Assembly (NCBI RefSeq): GCF_932526225.1
Contig: NC_064044.1
Span: 14,571,453 to 14,635,452 of the forward strand
Direction of reading: 5' to 3'
Length of the DNA stretch: 64,000 nucleotides
DNA from: Nematostella vectensis
Lineage: Eukaryota > Cnidaria > Anthozoa > Actiniaria > Edwardsiidae
In this document: positions 22,814 to 35,099 of the stretch, piece by piece
Layout: every line of letters starts with the position of its first letter
Numbering within the stretch: the first letter of the stretch is position 1
Translations under genes and position numbers: made by a program
Notes under the pieces: model-generated
Told to the model about the DNA's origin: nothing
What the model saw: only the letters and a program-made list of their open reading frames with translations
Databases searched by the model: none

Positions 22814-22882
22814 CTTGGCTCAGGGAACACTCTCTTGGGTGCGCCTCGTTCAAATGGGTGCAGAGGCTGTGAAGTCGTGCTT

Positions 22883-22889
22883 CTTTATA
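22883..22889 (-). promoter_or_regulatory. TATA-like box of the secreted-precursor gene (copy 1)
   Basis: TATAAAG on the minus strand, 70 bp upstream of the start codon, leaving room for a start site about 30 bp downstream and a roughly 40-nt leader. It is also present in copy 2, there as TATAAAA. Confidence 0.55.
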
Positions 22890-22899
22890 CCTCATTTAA

Positions 22900-25800
22900 A
22901 GAGAAATGTTGCAGAAACTTTGGAGTGGCCATCAACCATTTAGAAGGTTTAAATAGAATAGACAAAGCCATCCCTAGAGTGGAACGTCAACAAAATACTT
23001 GAAATGTTAATTCCAGTAATAATTTATGGTAGGATTTAAATAGAAACAGGAACATGTCTGCATTCATAGTTATAGATGAGTTAGAGCAATAATTTATATT
23101 GTTCGATTATTATATTCTAAGATGCTTGGTAAATACAAGAAAGGTTTCTCGTGAGCAGGACGTCAACTAGCCTTGCAACCCACGCAACCTGGACAACAGG
23201 AACGTGCCATTGTATTTGAGAATTATCCATTTAAAAATATCATTATAGAAAGTGCATCACTTCTTTGAAACATTTCAGATATTTCAAGATACTGAGTAAT
23301 TTGAAGTGCTGTTATTCAAAGCACGAAAGCTTTATTTTTAATTATCGAAGATGTAGTATGGGTTGCGTCACGAAAATAACACTATGATTCCAGGAGGCCT
23401 CCCACAAGAATACTTACTCCCTCTAGAAGTGAAAAGCTGAGTTTTAACCCCCAAAATCGGCACTTAGACCCCCCCTTCCTCAAAGTTTCCAATTTTTTCC
23501 ATTGGATACATCAAAATCAATAAGAATGTTAATTTTTTCAAGTTCTGATAAGTTGTCTGATGTCTGGTGTGATGGGTGGGTTTATTTTGAAGTGTTTAAA
23601 GCATTAAAGCTTCTTTCCGTTTTAGGTGTTCCTGAAGAGCGTTACATACCATGACAAAAATAGCTTTGCGGTTCCAGAAATATCTAATCCAAAAGGTGGG
23701 AATTTTCGGAGGCCCCCTGCACCAACTTAATTTTCAACACCTGGAAGTGACTTTTGAGCTGATGATGATGAGGATGAAGATGATGATGAAGACGATGATT
23801 AGAATATTCAGCAGTACCGAGAGACCATGATGTAAGAGAACGAATCCTCCGTATTAGGGTATGTTCCAATGATGGCGTCCGTAAAAACTATTTTTAGAAC
23901 AAGCAGTTGTTGTGTTACAATTTGCGAATCAGCATAGAGTACGCTGGAGCCAATCAACCGTTTCTGGGACATTGAAATGCATAAAGTGCGTGTTTTAGGC
24001 TCTGGGTTCAACTTCCCCAGTAAAAGTTTTCACTGCTGATTCGCAAATTATAACACAACAATCAATCATAAATCTGTGTTTACAAAACACAATTCTTTTC
24101 CAATTCTCGTTTAATGAAAAAGATAAATCCAGAACTTAATACCATTATATTCACACCGATATTACAAATAAAAGATTTCAATCCTTATAATGAAGTAAAT
24201 CTTATTCCAGTGACAAGGGTTTCTTTAGTGACATGATTTCTAAACATTTGCGTGAAGAATTAAAGTTCATTCATCTAAAAATGTTATAAATCAAAGAAAT
24301 ATAAAGGCCTTCTTGTATTAAAATACATAACATAGACTCTGAGAATGCCTAGGTATTCTATCTCACCGAATTGCAGAGAAAAAGAACTTTTTAGGAGTCT
24401 GCACGATGCATCTTGAATGAACTCCAAATTCACCGTCTCCCCGACGTCTTCTCGTTCAATTATTTATATAACATTTAGATAACTGAACATTAGATAACTT
24501 AACAGATAACAGGACACCACCCCATGAGTAGCATTATGATCTTGAGCCTTGAAGAGCAGCTAAAAAGATAAAAACAGGTAGCGAACGAAGTAAAGAAGTG
24601 CAGAGGGAAAATTTGGTGTGAAATTGTACTAGCTCGTGGTGCCCATAACCAAATATGGCGCGACGAACCATGTATGGATGCTATGATTGACAAGCTCGCG
24701 CAATCTAAAAAAAGCTTTCATGGACGACATCAAGGGCCACGGGGATTCGTTCTCTTATTTCATGGTCTCTTGGCAGTACACAGTAACCCATATGGCTTGA
24801 ATATTTGTCAATATTGATTCTAATTTCAAACAAATGCGACTTAAGACATCAGCCTTTCTTTTTTATCAATATCGACTTCATGATTCTATTCAAAATTAGG
24901 TTCAGGGAAGGAGTTTTATATCAAAACTTAGTTACTCTCCTAAGAATACTATGCATATAGAGTAGCCTTAAATAAGGGGGCGTTAAATATCGTACCTTGC
25001 CACACGGTACCTCAAAAGCTTTTAAGAGATGTTAAGCAATCATTAGCTGAAATTGACTCTTGTAAGATTTTTCGGCTCAGGTCGCATCTTGTCTTTCGAT
25101 GGTTGAGACACAAAAACCTTACGGCTGGTGTACTGTCTGTCATAGTTCTCTTGGTTAATATATATAGATTTAGGCACTGCCTAAATTTATCCATATATAA
25201 TATAATACATATAATCTATCTAATAATAATAATATAATCCATATATAATATAATACATAATGCGTAAGTTTAGTCGTTCATATAAGAGTGCTCGATACAC
25301 GTATGTAGAGCGGGATATATCTTGACGTGTAGGGGATTTATAAATCCCCTGATGAGTAGGAGTGGGTAACCACGAAACAGGCTTGTAAGACTGAACAGTA
25401 GTTTGCCTATTTTTCTCACGAAAATAACAATATGATTCGAAGAGGCCTCCTTCAAGAATTCTTTCCCCCTCTGGAAGTGAAAAGCTTAGTTTTAATCCCC
25501 AAAACCGGCACTGTGACCCCCCCGCCACCCCCCTTCCTCAATCTTTTCAATTTTCTCCGTGGGATTAATCAAAATCAATAAGAATTTTAATTTATTCAAG
25601 TTCTAAAATAAGTTATCTGATGTCTGGTTTGATGGTCGGGTTCATTTTGAAGTGTTTAAAGCATTAAAGCTTTTTTCCGTTGTAGCTGTTCTTGATCTAA
25701 CCCAAAAGGTGTGAGTTTTTGGAGGCCTCCTGTACCAACTTAATTTTCATCCCCTGGAAGTGACTTTTGAGCTGATGATGATGATGATGATGATGATGAT

Positions 25801-26275
25801 AATTAGAATATCCAGCAGTGAACAGTAACCCATACGGCTTAAATATTTGTCAATATTGATTCTTATTTTAAAACAAAAGCGACTTGAAAGTGGGCTTTTA
25901 AAAGATAACGTTTGGTGCTTCCAACTGTCATTAACTGCTATCACATATCATCAACTATCGTTTGAAAGGGGCCTTATGATGTTGTTAACAATAAAAAAGA
26001 CATCAGCTTTTCTTTTTTTTCAATATCGACTTCATGACTCTATCCAAGATTAGGTTCAGGGAAGAAGTTTTATGTATCAAAACTTGTCACTCACCTTTGA
26101 TTACTTTGATTACAGAGTAGCCTTGAAGAGAGGCATTTGATATCGTACCTGCCCCACAGTTTATTACCTCAAAAGCTTTTAAGTGATGTTTAGCAATCAT
26201 TAGCTAAAGTTGACTCTTATAAGATTTCTCTGCTCGGGTAGCGTCTTTGTCTTTCGATGGTTGAGACATCGGATT
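22900..26275. other. No gene seen; internally repeated non-coding DNA (copy 1)
   Basis: Two blocks are repeated within this stretch: about 23361-23700 resembles 25417-25700, and about 24775-25120 resembles 25805-26275 (shared TCAATATTGATTCT and AAAAGCTTTTAAG). GAT-rich microsatellites lie near 23760-23800 and 25775-25800. Position about 25119 (ACCTT) is the empty site of the gypsy element present in copy 2. Confidence 0.6.
23907..24061. mobile_element. 155-bp MITE-like inverted repeat (copy 1)
   Basis: Ends TTGTTGTGTTACAATTTGCG and its near-exact complement form about 28-bp inverted termini with one mismatch. Non-coding. Confidence 0.7.
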
Positions 26276-26448
26276 ATCAATCGATTATCAACGATTACGA
26301 AAAATCGAAGAATTGAAAATGAATTATATTTTCTGACAAAATTGTTTGCATTTTTATTCTTTTTAACATTTAAAACAATAACAGCACACAACGCGTTTCT
26401 TATACAATAGCACATTAGGAGATAACAATATGAAGGTATTAATGTGTG
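26276..26448. other. Spacer between the duplication copies
   Basis: 173 bp of AT-rich sequence with no counterpart at either outer edge of the duplication. It may be filler at the junction or the remnant of the original flank. Confidence 0.5.
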
Positions 26449-26726
26449 TCTAGGCCTATACTGCACTGTATAACGGAACCCACCAAAAAGAAAACAATAA
26501 CAATATTGTAAAAAAAGATCCTTATAAAACAAAAAGAGTGTTTGTGTACAACATAAATATAACGTTTATTGATCTGCTTGCCATCAGTCTTTTTTTTTCT
26601 TTTTCTGTTACCGCGGTCGCCTAGATAAATGTTAAACTATCTCAATTATATAACAATAGACTTTATTTTCTGACCAGACTTTATCTTTTCGAGGTTGAAC
26701 TGCTGCTATTAACAAGAAACTCGAAC

Positions 26727-26768
26727 ATGTCAAAAAAACTGGTCGGAACCTTGGGGACAGCGATATGA
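26727..26768 (+). other. Short upstream ORF made by a 1-bp insertion in the GPCR leader (copy 2)
   Basis: The ATG corresponding to the copy 1 start is followed by an A-run that is one or more bases out of phase with copy 1, so this frame ends after 13 codons. Translation of the receptor would have to begin at the next ATG, 26806. Confidence 0.7.
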
Positions 26769-26805
26769 TGAGGAGCTTCTTTGTAGAAGCACAACTAGAG
26801 TTGGC

Positions 26806-29322
26806 ATGGAAGCGACACTCTTTCTAGTGATCAACTGTTTGTCACTATTTGGTAACATCCTGATATGCTATGTTATCATCCAAACGAACGGTCTTCGCCG
26901 AAACACCACAAATGTATTGATAGTTGGCTTAGCAGTCTCAGATATCCTCCAGGCCCTTATCGGCATGCCGCTGACTTGCGGTGTCCTTCTAACGGGAAAG
27001 TGGATCTTCGGGGAGTTCCTCTGCAAAGTCCAGGGGTTCTGGCTTCTGTTCCTAGGATTCGTGTCACTGCACAGCATGGCGTTGACCGCGCTCAATCGAT
27101 ACTTTTGCGTGGTGAGACCGGAGGTGTATCGACGTGTATTTACGAGGAAGTCCACGCTGTTTATGCTGTGCGCTGTGTGGGTGTTTGCGCTAGCGAGTGT
27201 TACTCTACCGCAGATTTCTGAACAGGTTACTTTCCGCTTTCAGGCCAATCGCGCAGCTTGTTTTATAACATTGACAGAGTTTGCTGAAAATATTGTGTAC
27301 ACTTTGTATTCAGTTATTTGTTATATAGCGCTACCGTTGTGCGTCATAGTGGTATGTTATGCAAAAGTTTATGCGGTTATACGACACCACAAGAAACGTC
27401 TACGTTCTGCTACGGAGGTAAGACAGTCATTTATGGCCTGTCTAAATGACTGTACACATCATCTGGTGTGCGCACATCACCTAGTGTGTACATGACGAGA
27501 ACTGCGCACATCACCTAGTATGTACATGACGAACACTTCGCACATCACATAGTGTGTAGATGACAAGCACTGCGCACATCACCTAATGTGTACATGACGA
27601 GAACTGCGCACATCACCTAGTATGTGCATGACGAGCACTGCGCACATCACCTAGTATGTACATGACGAGCACTGCGCACATCACCTAGTATGTACATGAC
27701 AAGCACTGCGCACATCACCTAATGTGTACATGACGAGAACTGCGCACATCACCTAGTATAATAATACGAGCACTGCGCACATCACCTAATGTGTACATGA
27801 CGAGAACTGCGCACATCACCTAGTATGATAATACGAGCACTGCGCACATCACCTAGTGTGAACATGACGAGCACTGCGCACATCACCTAGTGTGTATATG
27901 ACAAGCACTGCGCACATCACCTAGTGTGTACATGACAAGCACTGCGCACATCACCTAGAGTGTACATGAAAAGCACTGCGCACATCACCTAGTGTGCACA
28001 TGACGAGCACTGCGCACATCACCTAGTGTGTCCATGAAAAGCACTGCGCACATCACATAGTGTGTACATGACGAGCACTGCGCACATCACAGTGTGTACA
28101 TGACGAGCACTGCGCACATCAAATAGTGTGTACATGACGAACACTGCGCACATCACTTAGTGTGTACATGACGTGCACTACGCACATCACCTAAGTGTGT
28201 ACATGACGAGCACTGCGCACATCACATAGTAGAGAGCTTAAGCAAGTCAACACGAACGGCATCAAAAACGGCGCGCGCGCTCACAAATTGCTGAAAAACA
28301 GCGTTGACGTCCTTGATCGCGCGCGTAGAACGTAAAAATAGGGAAAATGCCTTTCGAGATTTCCTGTCACGGACGTCAACGCCGTTTTTCAGCAATTACT
28401 GAGCGCGCGCGCCGTTTTTGATGCCGTTTGTGTTGACTTGCTTAAGCTCTCTAGTGTGTACATGACGAGCACTGCGCACAACACCTAGTGTGTACATGAC
28501 GAGCACTGCGCACATCACCTAGTGTGTACATGACGAGCACTGCGCACATCACCTAGTGTGTACATGACGAGCACTGCGCACATCATCTAGTGTGTACATG
28601 ACGAGCACTGCGCACATCACATAGTGTGTACATTACAAGCATTGCGCACATCACCTGGTGTTTAAATGACGAGCACTGCGCACATCACCTAGTGTGTACA
28701 TTACAAGCATTACGCACATCACCTGGTGTGTAAATGACTAGCACTGCGTACATCACCTAGTGTGTACATTACAAGCATTGCGCACATCACCTGGTGTGTA
28801 AATGACGAGCACTGCGCACATCACCTTTGGTACATGTCTAGAGCGTCGTTCGAAAACGTAAGTATGAATTAAAGCGATAAATTGTTGTTTCGCTTTGTTT
28901 TGTTTTGCCAGGATTTTACGAACACTCTCCAGGTACCACAGGCTTCCCAACAGCGCAACGCATCAAACAACACGGCTCGCCATGTTTCTGTAGAAGAAAT
29001 CCAGTCAACAAACACGCTTTTCGCGATCGTCCTCGGCTTCGGCTCATGCTGGATCCCTTCTATATTAGTCGAATTGGTTGACTCCGCTCTCCCCGGGGGA
29101 GTGGTCCCACGGGAGTTGTATGTCACCTATATCTTCTTGGCGTTTCTGTCATGCGCAATCAACCCGGTTCTGTACAGTGTAATGAGTCGCCGCTTCCGTC
29201 GGGCTACCTATCAAGCACTGCGCGCATGCTGTTCTCTGAAAACAGCTACGAACGTGGCACCGATAACAGCTGAGTCCATTCCCAGGCAATCGCCAAGACC
29301 CAAACGGGGGTCGACAGGGTGA
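26806..29322 (+). CDS. Class A (rhodopsin-like) GPCR, copy 2, N-terminally shortened
   Basis: Exons 26806-27417 and 28912-29322, phase 0, 340 residues. It is a seven-helix plasma-membrane receptor: TM1 with GN (about 17-18), LAVSD in TM2, Cys73 and Cys152 for the conserved disulfide, NRY at 97-99, TM5 with a Pro about 177, a basic third loop, CWIP at 250-253 and NPVLY at 288-292, then a short basic tail. The reading frame is open across both exons, unlike copy 1, with Lys187 in place of its stop. However, the 26-residue N-terminal leader of copy 1 is out of frame here, so the start is the methionine just before TM1. Many class A receptors tolerate short N-termini, so function is possible. Ligand and family are unassigned. 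Confidence 0.85.
27440..28835. repeat. 34-bp minisatellite filling the GPCR intron (copy 2)
   Basis: The same array as in copy 1, a few units shorter (about 34-35 units), interrupted by the MITE at 28231-28452. Confidence 0.95.
28231..28452. mobile_element. 222-bp MITE inside the GPCR intron (copy 2)
   Basis: Same length, termini, insertion point and AGT flanks as the copy 1 element, so it was inserted before the duplication. Confidence 0.85.
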
Positions 29323-29333
29323 AGAGGCCCTAC

Positions 29334-30671
29334 CCCGAGCCTTAGACTCTACCAGCCGCCATCTTGTAGCCCGAGCCTTAGACTCTACCAGCCGCCATCT
29401 TGTACCCCGAGCCTTAGACTCTACCAGCCGCCATCTTGTACCCCGAGTCTTAGACTCTACCAGCCCCCATCTTGTAGCCCGAGCCTTAGACTCTACCAGC
29501 CGCCATCTTGTACCCCGAGCCTTAGACTCTACCAGCCGCCATCTTGTACCCCGAGTCTTAGACTCTACCAGCCGCCATCTTGTAGCCCGAGCCTTAGACT
29601 CTACCAGCCGCCATCTTGTACCCCGAGCCTTAGACTCTACCAGCCGCCATCTTGTACCCCGAGTCTTAGACTCTACCAGCCGCCATCTTGTACCCCGAGC
29701 CTTAGACTCTACCAGCCGCCATTTTGTACCCCAAGCATTAGACTCTACCAGCCGCCATCTTGTACCCCGAGCCTCAGACTCTACCAGCCGCCATCTTGTA
29801 CCCCAAGCATTAGACTCTACCAGCCGCCATCTTGTACCCCTAGCCTTAGACTCTACCAGCCGCCATCTTGTACCCCGAGCCTTAGACTCTACCAGCCAGC
29901 ATATCTTGTACCCCGAGCCTTAGACTCTACCAGCCGCCATCTTGTACCCTGAACCTTAGACTTTGCCAGCCGCCATCTTGTACCCCAAGCATTAGACTCT
30001 ATCAGCCGCCATCTTTTATCCCGAACCTTAGACTCTATCAGCCGCCATCTTGTAACCCAATCATTAGACTCTATCAGCCGCCATCTTGTACCCCGAACCT
30101 TAGACTCTAACAGCCGCCATCTTGTACCCCAAGCATTAGACTCTAACAGCCGCCATTTTGTACCCCAAGCATTAGACTCTACCAGCCGCCATCTTGTACC
30201 TCGAGCATTAGACTCTACCAGCCGCCATCTTGTACCCCGAGCCTTAGACTCTACCAGCCGCCATCTTGTACCCTGAACCTTAGACTCTACCAGCCGCCAT
30301 CTTGTACCCCAAGCATTAGACTCTATCAGCCGCCATCTTGTATCCCGAACCTTAGATTCTATCAGCCGCCATCTTGTACCCCAATCATTAGACTCTATCA
30401 ACCGCCATCTTGTACCCCGAACCTTAGACTCTACCAGCCGCCATCTTGTACCCCGAACCTTAAACTCTATCAGCCGCCATCTTGTACCCTAAGCATTAGA
30501 CTCTAACTGCCGCCATTTTGTACCCCAAGCATTAGACTCTACCAGCCGCCATCTTGTACCTCGAGCATTAGACTCTACCAGCCGCCATCTTGTACCCCAA
30601 GCATTAGACTCTACCAGCCGCCATCTTGTACCTCGAGCATTAGACTCTACCAGCCGACATTTTGTATTCCG
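29334..30671. repeat. 36-bp minisatellite with a YY1-like motif per unit (copy 2)
   Basis: About 37 units, four fewer than copy 1, again starting just after the GPCR stop codon. Variant units occur in the same order as in copy 1. Confidence 0.94.
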
Positions 30672-31648
30672 AGTGAAAGAAGTATCCACTCACTACATTT
30701 TGCAATCAAAATAACTGGGGCTTAACTCGGTAACTCCCAGACTCAGTAAACATCGCACTTTATTTATCTTATTTATAAATATTGAAGAGATGTTATTTCC
30801 ATAGGCCGATTTGAGAGAACTATTGCGATATTTACCTTTTGGGGGGGATGGTTTGAGATTTCTTCAAATTATTTTAAAGTGGGCACCTGAAACAAACTTT
30901 TCCCGCCCTCACCTAAACACAAGAACAAAGGTGTCATTTTTAGCTTTTAAACCAGTCGAAGCAGCAACAAGCGCAAGATATCTTTGTTTTCTTTTTTTTA
31001 TTGCCTTTGTGCTTGCGCTTCGTTGTGCGAAGTGAAAAAGAAACAACTTAGATTGATGTCAGGTGACAATAACTGACCAATTCCGACCAATTCCGACCTC
31101 AAGCCTTCCAGTCTTTCAAGATAACGACCGAGTTTGACGAGAAGTTCAACGAGGACAGTACTTTATTTGTGACCGCATGAACTAGTACTCTCCCTTAATT
31201 TAACCATTCATGAAGTACTGGCCGTGGGGCCATCCATGACGTACTGACAGAGATAATTCACTTTTTTCACAACTCGTTTTCACTAAAAAAAACCCTGCTA
31301 GCATCACTGGTGAAAACAGAGCTTTGAAGTTACGGGTATATCCTCTATATATTATTATATATATTAGTGTAGTTTCCTTTTATTGTTGTCGCATAATCTT
31401 TTACCTATAAATTATAGAGGGTCAATGTTTACAGGGTGTTGAGATATTTCTCGTTACTTAGCGATCCGGTTGTTAGGCGCGTGCTCGATCATCCGGGAAC
31501 TTCACACTTCTAGGCGGGAAAACGATTAAAGGAAGTGTTACAAGGATCAGCTTGCAACAACAACTGTTCGCGTTAGAGCTTGCTGGTATGTCAAAAGAGT
31601 CAATTTAAGCGCAACATGGAATGGTACAGGCATTTTACACGATACAAT
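30672..31648. other. No recognised gene (copy 2)
   Basis: Counterpart of the stretch after the 36-bp array in copy 1, nearly identical up to the TTAA insertion site. Confidence 0.5.
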
Positions 31649-31652
31649 TTAA

Positions 31653-34106
31653 GTAATGCTTCGTGTAAGAACTACGGTGAATCGATAGGTCCTGCGGCAA
31701 TAGGGGTTCGTTATCTTTTTAACTAATCTAATTAATATTGCTATGCTTATTGGTTCAAGACGCTCTGCCCGCCAAATTTGAACTTTGGAGTCACATTTCT
31801 CTGAAATAAGTGCTCTTGCACTCATATTCATTAGGGGGCTTAGGTTCGAAGTAAGAAAGCTTTCAACCTTTGCATTTTTGCTAAAATCGTATGTTCGGAG
31901 CATGGAGAAATCCCTTTCGGATATCTGCTGATAGCTTTTTATACTTCACTTATTACAATTTTGCGCTTTGTCTCTTGCCAAAGCAAACATTCCGCTGGCT
32001 AAACGTGTGAAAATATGGTCTCACATTTCCATAAGCCTGTTAGTGCGGTAGAATTTAGCTTTCCAAAGAAAGTCACTTTTTCTTTCAAAGATTTTTGACA
32101 ACGATTTTCATGTTAAGATTGACAACTAAAATGATTCACGCCTTTAAATAAAGTTACCAATTTTGCTTTATTCGATCCTCAATACAACTATTATCGCATA
32201 CAAGCCACAGCAATAAAGTTTACTGGAATTCACAGTAGTAGCAGTCCTCTAATTGTTATTTCATCGACACAGACAGAACGCATAATATTTTCTTAAAACA
32301 AGCCGCAAGCAAGGTTTATTCCATAAGCTCATTGATGAAGTCGAGAGTGTCCAGCTTATAATCGGGGTCTCCGTCTTCGATACATAGTAGGCCATGAAAC
32401 TCACGGAAAATTTCTGCGAAGAAATTGTAATTCTTCTGGCTCCAGACGGGCTGCATTTATATTCACTATTTCTTTCAGCTTTTTGCATCCGCATAAGCAT
32501 TCCACTGCTCTTACTGACAATTGCGGGTTATTGCTGATATTTATATTTTACAATTTTCTAAAAAAAATATCTTCGCTTCACCAAACGCCGTATCTTCTAC
32601 TTCAATGCATCGTTCTATGTCCTTTAGTTCTATGTCTCTTAGTTTAGTTGATGCTTTCATGAGTCGTACAGCATCAACTGATGACGGCAAAATTTGCCCT
32701 AGTGCAGAGGTTTCCTCAATGTCCTGTGAAAAAAGTACACACAAACTTAAGATTCCTTCTCAACTTCATTTCTTGAATATCAGAACTTATAAAAAATACA
32801 AGGCAACTACAGTCAACTCCCTCAGAAGCAGACACGTCAGGAACTAAAAACAGTGTTACAAGGGCTGTCAGCTAATGAAAATAAAGAAAGACATTGTTTG
32901 AATGGAAAGGAAGACAAAACCCTGCATTTTGTTAAGTTATCCGCTTACAATTCTTTCACTTAGACGGGAGTTTGCTGTACCTCAATTTCAGGGTGTCAAA
33001 CCCCAGGATGTTTCGCTACATTTAAGGAATACATTCGGGCTTGTTGGTATTTACATTTCACCCAGCTTATAAATCAGGCTCACATAACTTATATTTACAT
33101 ATTCACATCGTAAACTCAAATGACAACTTTCCCGTAATAAAACTCTTTTAGTAAAATAGAACGAGTAAAATATTTCGTTCCCTTCTGAACCAATTATTTG
33201 TCTCTCAAGTACTTATTGACCTATGAATTTTTTACCTGGAATGGTTCTAACGCGGCTTCAGCAGCGGCGCTGGTCTCAGAGATTTCCGGTTGGAAAAACA
33301 CGCTGGAACTTGAGGCAGTTTCATCTCTACAGCTCTGCAATTTTGATTTCCGAAATAAATAACAAATTAAAAAGGAGGATCAAGACTGGTCAAGACAGTA
33401 CAGAAACAGCAGAATCTATACGGCAAGCGACAGAACATTGACTTTGAGAAAGATCATTTTTCTCACCTCGTGTGAAGTTTTCATGCGTTTGTTTCCAAGC
33501 TCCAAATCGACTCGCTGTCGACATTATATGCAAATGCTTCTAGACCAGCCCTTTTTGCCTTTGTCATCTAGCTCCAAGAAAACTTTCTCTACTCTGTTCG
33601 CCTTTCTCAGGGACCTCTGTTCCACATCTGAAGGCTTACTGCCACACCAAGCCTCGTGGTTTGGGCAGCAACATGCCTGCCTTTTGAGCACCATAACAAG
33701 CTTTTCTAACTTCTCGGACAAAGTTTGCAAGCAAACAGAACTCAGAAGCGTTTCTTTAAAGTATATACAATAGATTTTCAAACTATTTTTGAAGAGATAA
33801 TGAATAGCGAGAGACTTGTCTTAATATATCGAGGAGGAAGCATGTAGAATTCAAAATGGCGGCGTGAGCGCTAGGTCAGAAATGTAACTTCCGAACATAC
33901 GATTCGGACAAAACTCGGGGATAAGTCGTAACAATGCAACCTTTGTTTTATTCTTAATTTAAATGTTTGTCAATCAATGGATAAGATACGGAAAACACCC
34001 GAAGATGTATTTTAGCCAATCAGAGGGCAGGATTTTACTGAAGTTTTTTAGCTACTTCTGCGCATGCGTTGCCGCAGGGTACCGTAGTTCTTACACGAAC
34101 CATTAC
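31653..34106. mobile_element. 2.45-kb TIR DNA transposon flanked by TTAA (copy 2 only)
   Basis: TTAA at 31649-31652 and 34107-34110 flank inverted ends starting GTAATGCTTCGTGTAAGAAC. About 26 bp match with one mismatch, and a further inverted CCTGCGGCAA block lies slightly inside. The corresponding position in copy 1 is uninterrupted apart from one extra T. TTAA target duplication is typical of the piggyBac and Kolobok superfamilies. No transposase was recognised, so it is probably non-autonomous; a candidate spliced minus-strand gene lies inside. Confidence 0.85.
32401..33334 (-). CDS. Candidate spliced gene carried by the TTAA element, unknown product (partial model)
   Basis: Three minus-strand exons fit together: 33236-33334 (99 nt, phase 0, ends FQ before GTAAAA), 32582-32723 (starts DIEETSALGQ after TTTTCACAG, ends phase 1 at G|GTGAAG), and 32401-32513 (starts after TTGTCAG, ends RRNFP and TGA). 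The phases agree at both junctions. The composition is Glu/Lys/Ala-rich with a cysteine cluster ECLCGCKK; I recognise no domain. A 5' exon may lie around 33500-33780, where MVLKRQACCC begins a Cys-rich stretch, but no phase-compatible donor was found. An alternative last exon in another frame (32316-32450, ending DFINELME) is also open, so the C-terminus is uncertain or frameshifted. Confidence 0.4.
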
Positions 34107-34687
34107 TTAAAACAAACATCTATTGGCAAAATCACTTTAATATTCAGTCTTAATAGTCGCGCGGTAGCCCTTGTTAACAAAGATAGCAATTTGTAAGCAA
34201 AGACGCCATCCACTTTTCGCGCAACACCTTCTTTTTTTCTTAATAAGAAATGACTCACTCAAAAAAAATATTGGAGAAAAATACTCATCCAAACAAATAG
34301 GAGACAACCTCCAGACCTCCCCCCACCCCCCGAAATTTTAGTGATCCGTGCATATTTATTTATATTTATTTACATTTTTTAGCGCAGTACCCGATAAATC
34401 GGCAGATTTAAACAACAACAACAAACCCCAAGCTGCATTCATGCTGATTCGAGTAAACTCTGCTCTGGGGAGCCTGTGACTTGTTACTGATTGGTTTCTG
34501 TAACTTGTTGTAATTTAGCGGAGTTTTAGACTAGCAAAGGTCGCATGCGTGATCCCCACAGTTGGCATCACGCTAGCCCGTTCGCAGCTCTAGATCCCAC
34601 ATGGATCTGAGCTGTGGTTTAAAGCACTTCGTTCGACTCGAAGTCGCCCTGCAGTTTTTTTGCCGATGAAGTTTAACTGAAGCAAAC

Positions 34688-34744
34688 CGGCTATGCCATG
34701 CTGACGAGTCCTAATAAGGACGAAACAGCTGTCCATGGTTGCCG
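34688..34744 (+). ncRNA. Type I hammerhead ribozyme (copy D)
   Basis: Same 57 nt as copy B, with intact core, stem II TCC/GGA, short stem III and GTC cleavage triplet. Confidence 0.9.
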
Positions 34745-35042
34745 AACTGCACGGGTAATAGACTGTGCTAGCGTCCCGTCTTGGCCCGACTGGTGCCAAT
34801 GTGTGTATGCTAGTGTGCTTCTAAAGTCCACATTTATGTATACATACTCGCAAGGATAGTTTGGCTATCCGACGGAGTTTTAGACTAGCAAAGGTCGCAT
34901 GCGTGATCCGCACAATTGGCATCACGCTAGCCCGGTCGCAGCTCTAGATCCCACATGGATCTGAGCTGTGGTTTAAAGCACTTCGTTCTACTCGAAGTCG
35001 CCCTGCAGTTTTTTTTGCCGATGAAGTTTAACTGAGGCAAAC

Positions 35043-35099
35043 CGGCTATGCCATGCTGACGAGTCCTAATAAAGACGAAACAGCTGTCCATGGTTGCCG
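35043..35099 (+). ncRNA. Hammerhead ribozyme with a stem II mismatch (copy E)
   Basis: Same as copy C, with AGA in place of GGA in stem II. The change therefore predates the segmental duplication. Confidence 0.85.

Larger units (their letters stand above)
13815..26275. repeat. Tandem segmental duplication, copy 1 (about 12.46 kb)
   Basis: Sequence from about 13815 reappears in the same order and orientation from about 26449 to 45506. It includes the GPCR, the 34-bp and 36-bp arrays, the hammerhead dimer, the secreted-precursor gene and a run of internal repeats. Outside the arrays the copies differ only by scattered point changes and short indels. Array length differs by whole units. A 173-bp stretch unrelated to either flank (26276-26448) separates the copies. 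Copy 1 lacks the two large insertions of copy 2 and so shows both empty sites. Confidence 0.93.

Noticed and set aside
22530..22943. Plus-strand 137-codon frame overlapping the precursor gene
   Set aside because: Antisense shadow of the signal-peptide exon, which has splice sites, a TATA-like box and a sensible product on the other strand.
24540..24790. Plus-strand stretch that reads like coding (KCRGKIWCEIV, DEPCMDAMIDKL)
   Set aside because: Has an in-frame stop in both duplicates and no paired splice sites; could be an exon relic but is not supportable.
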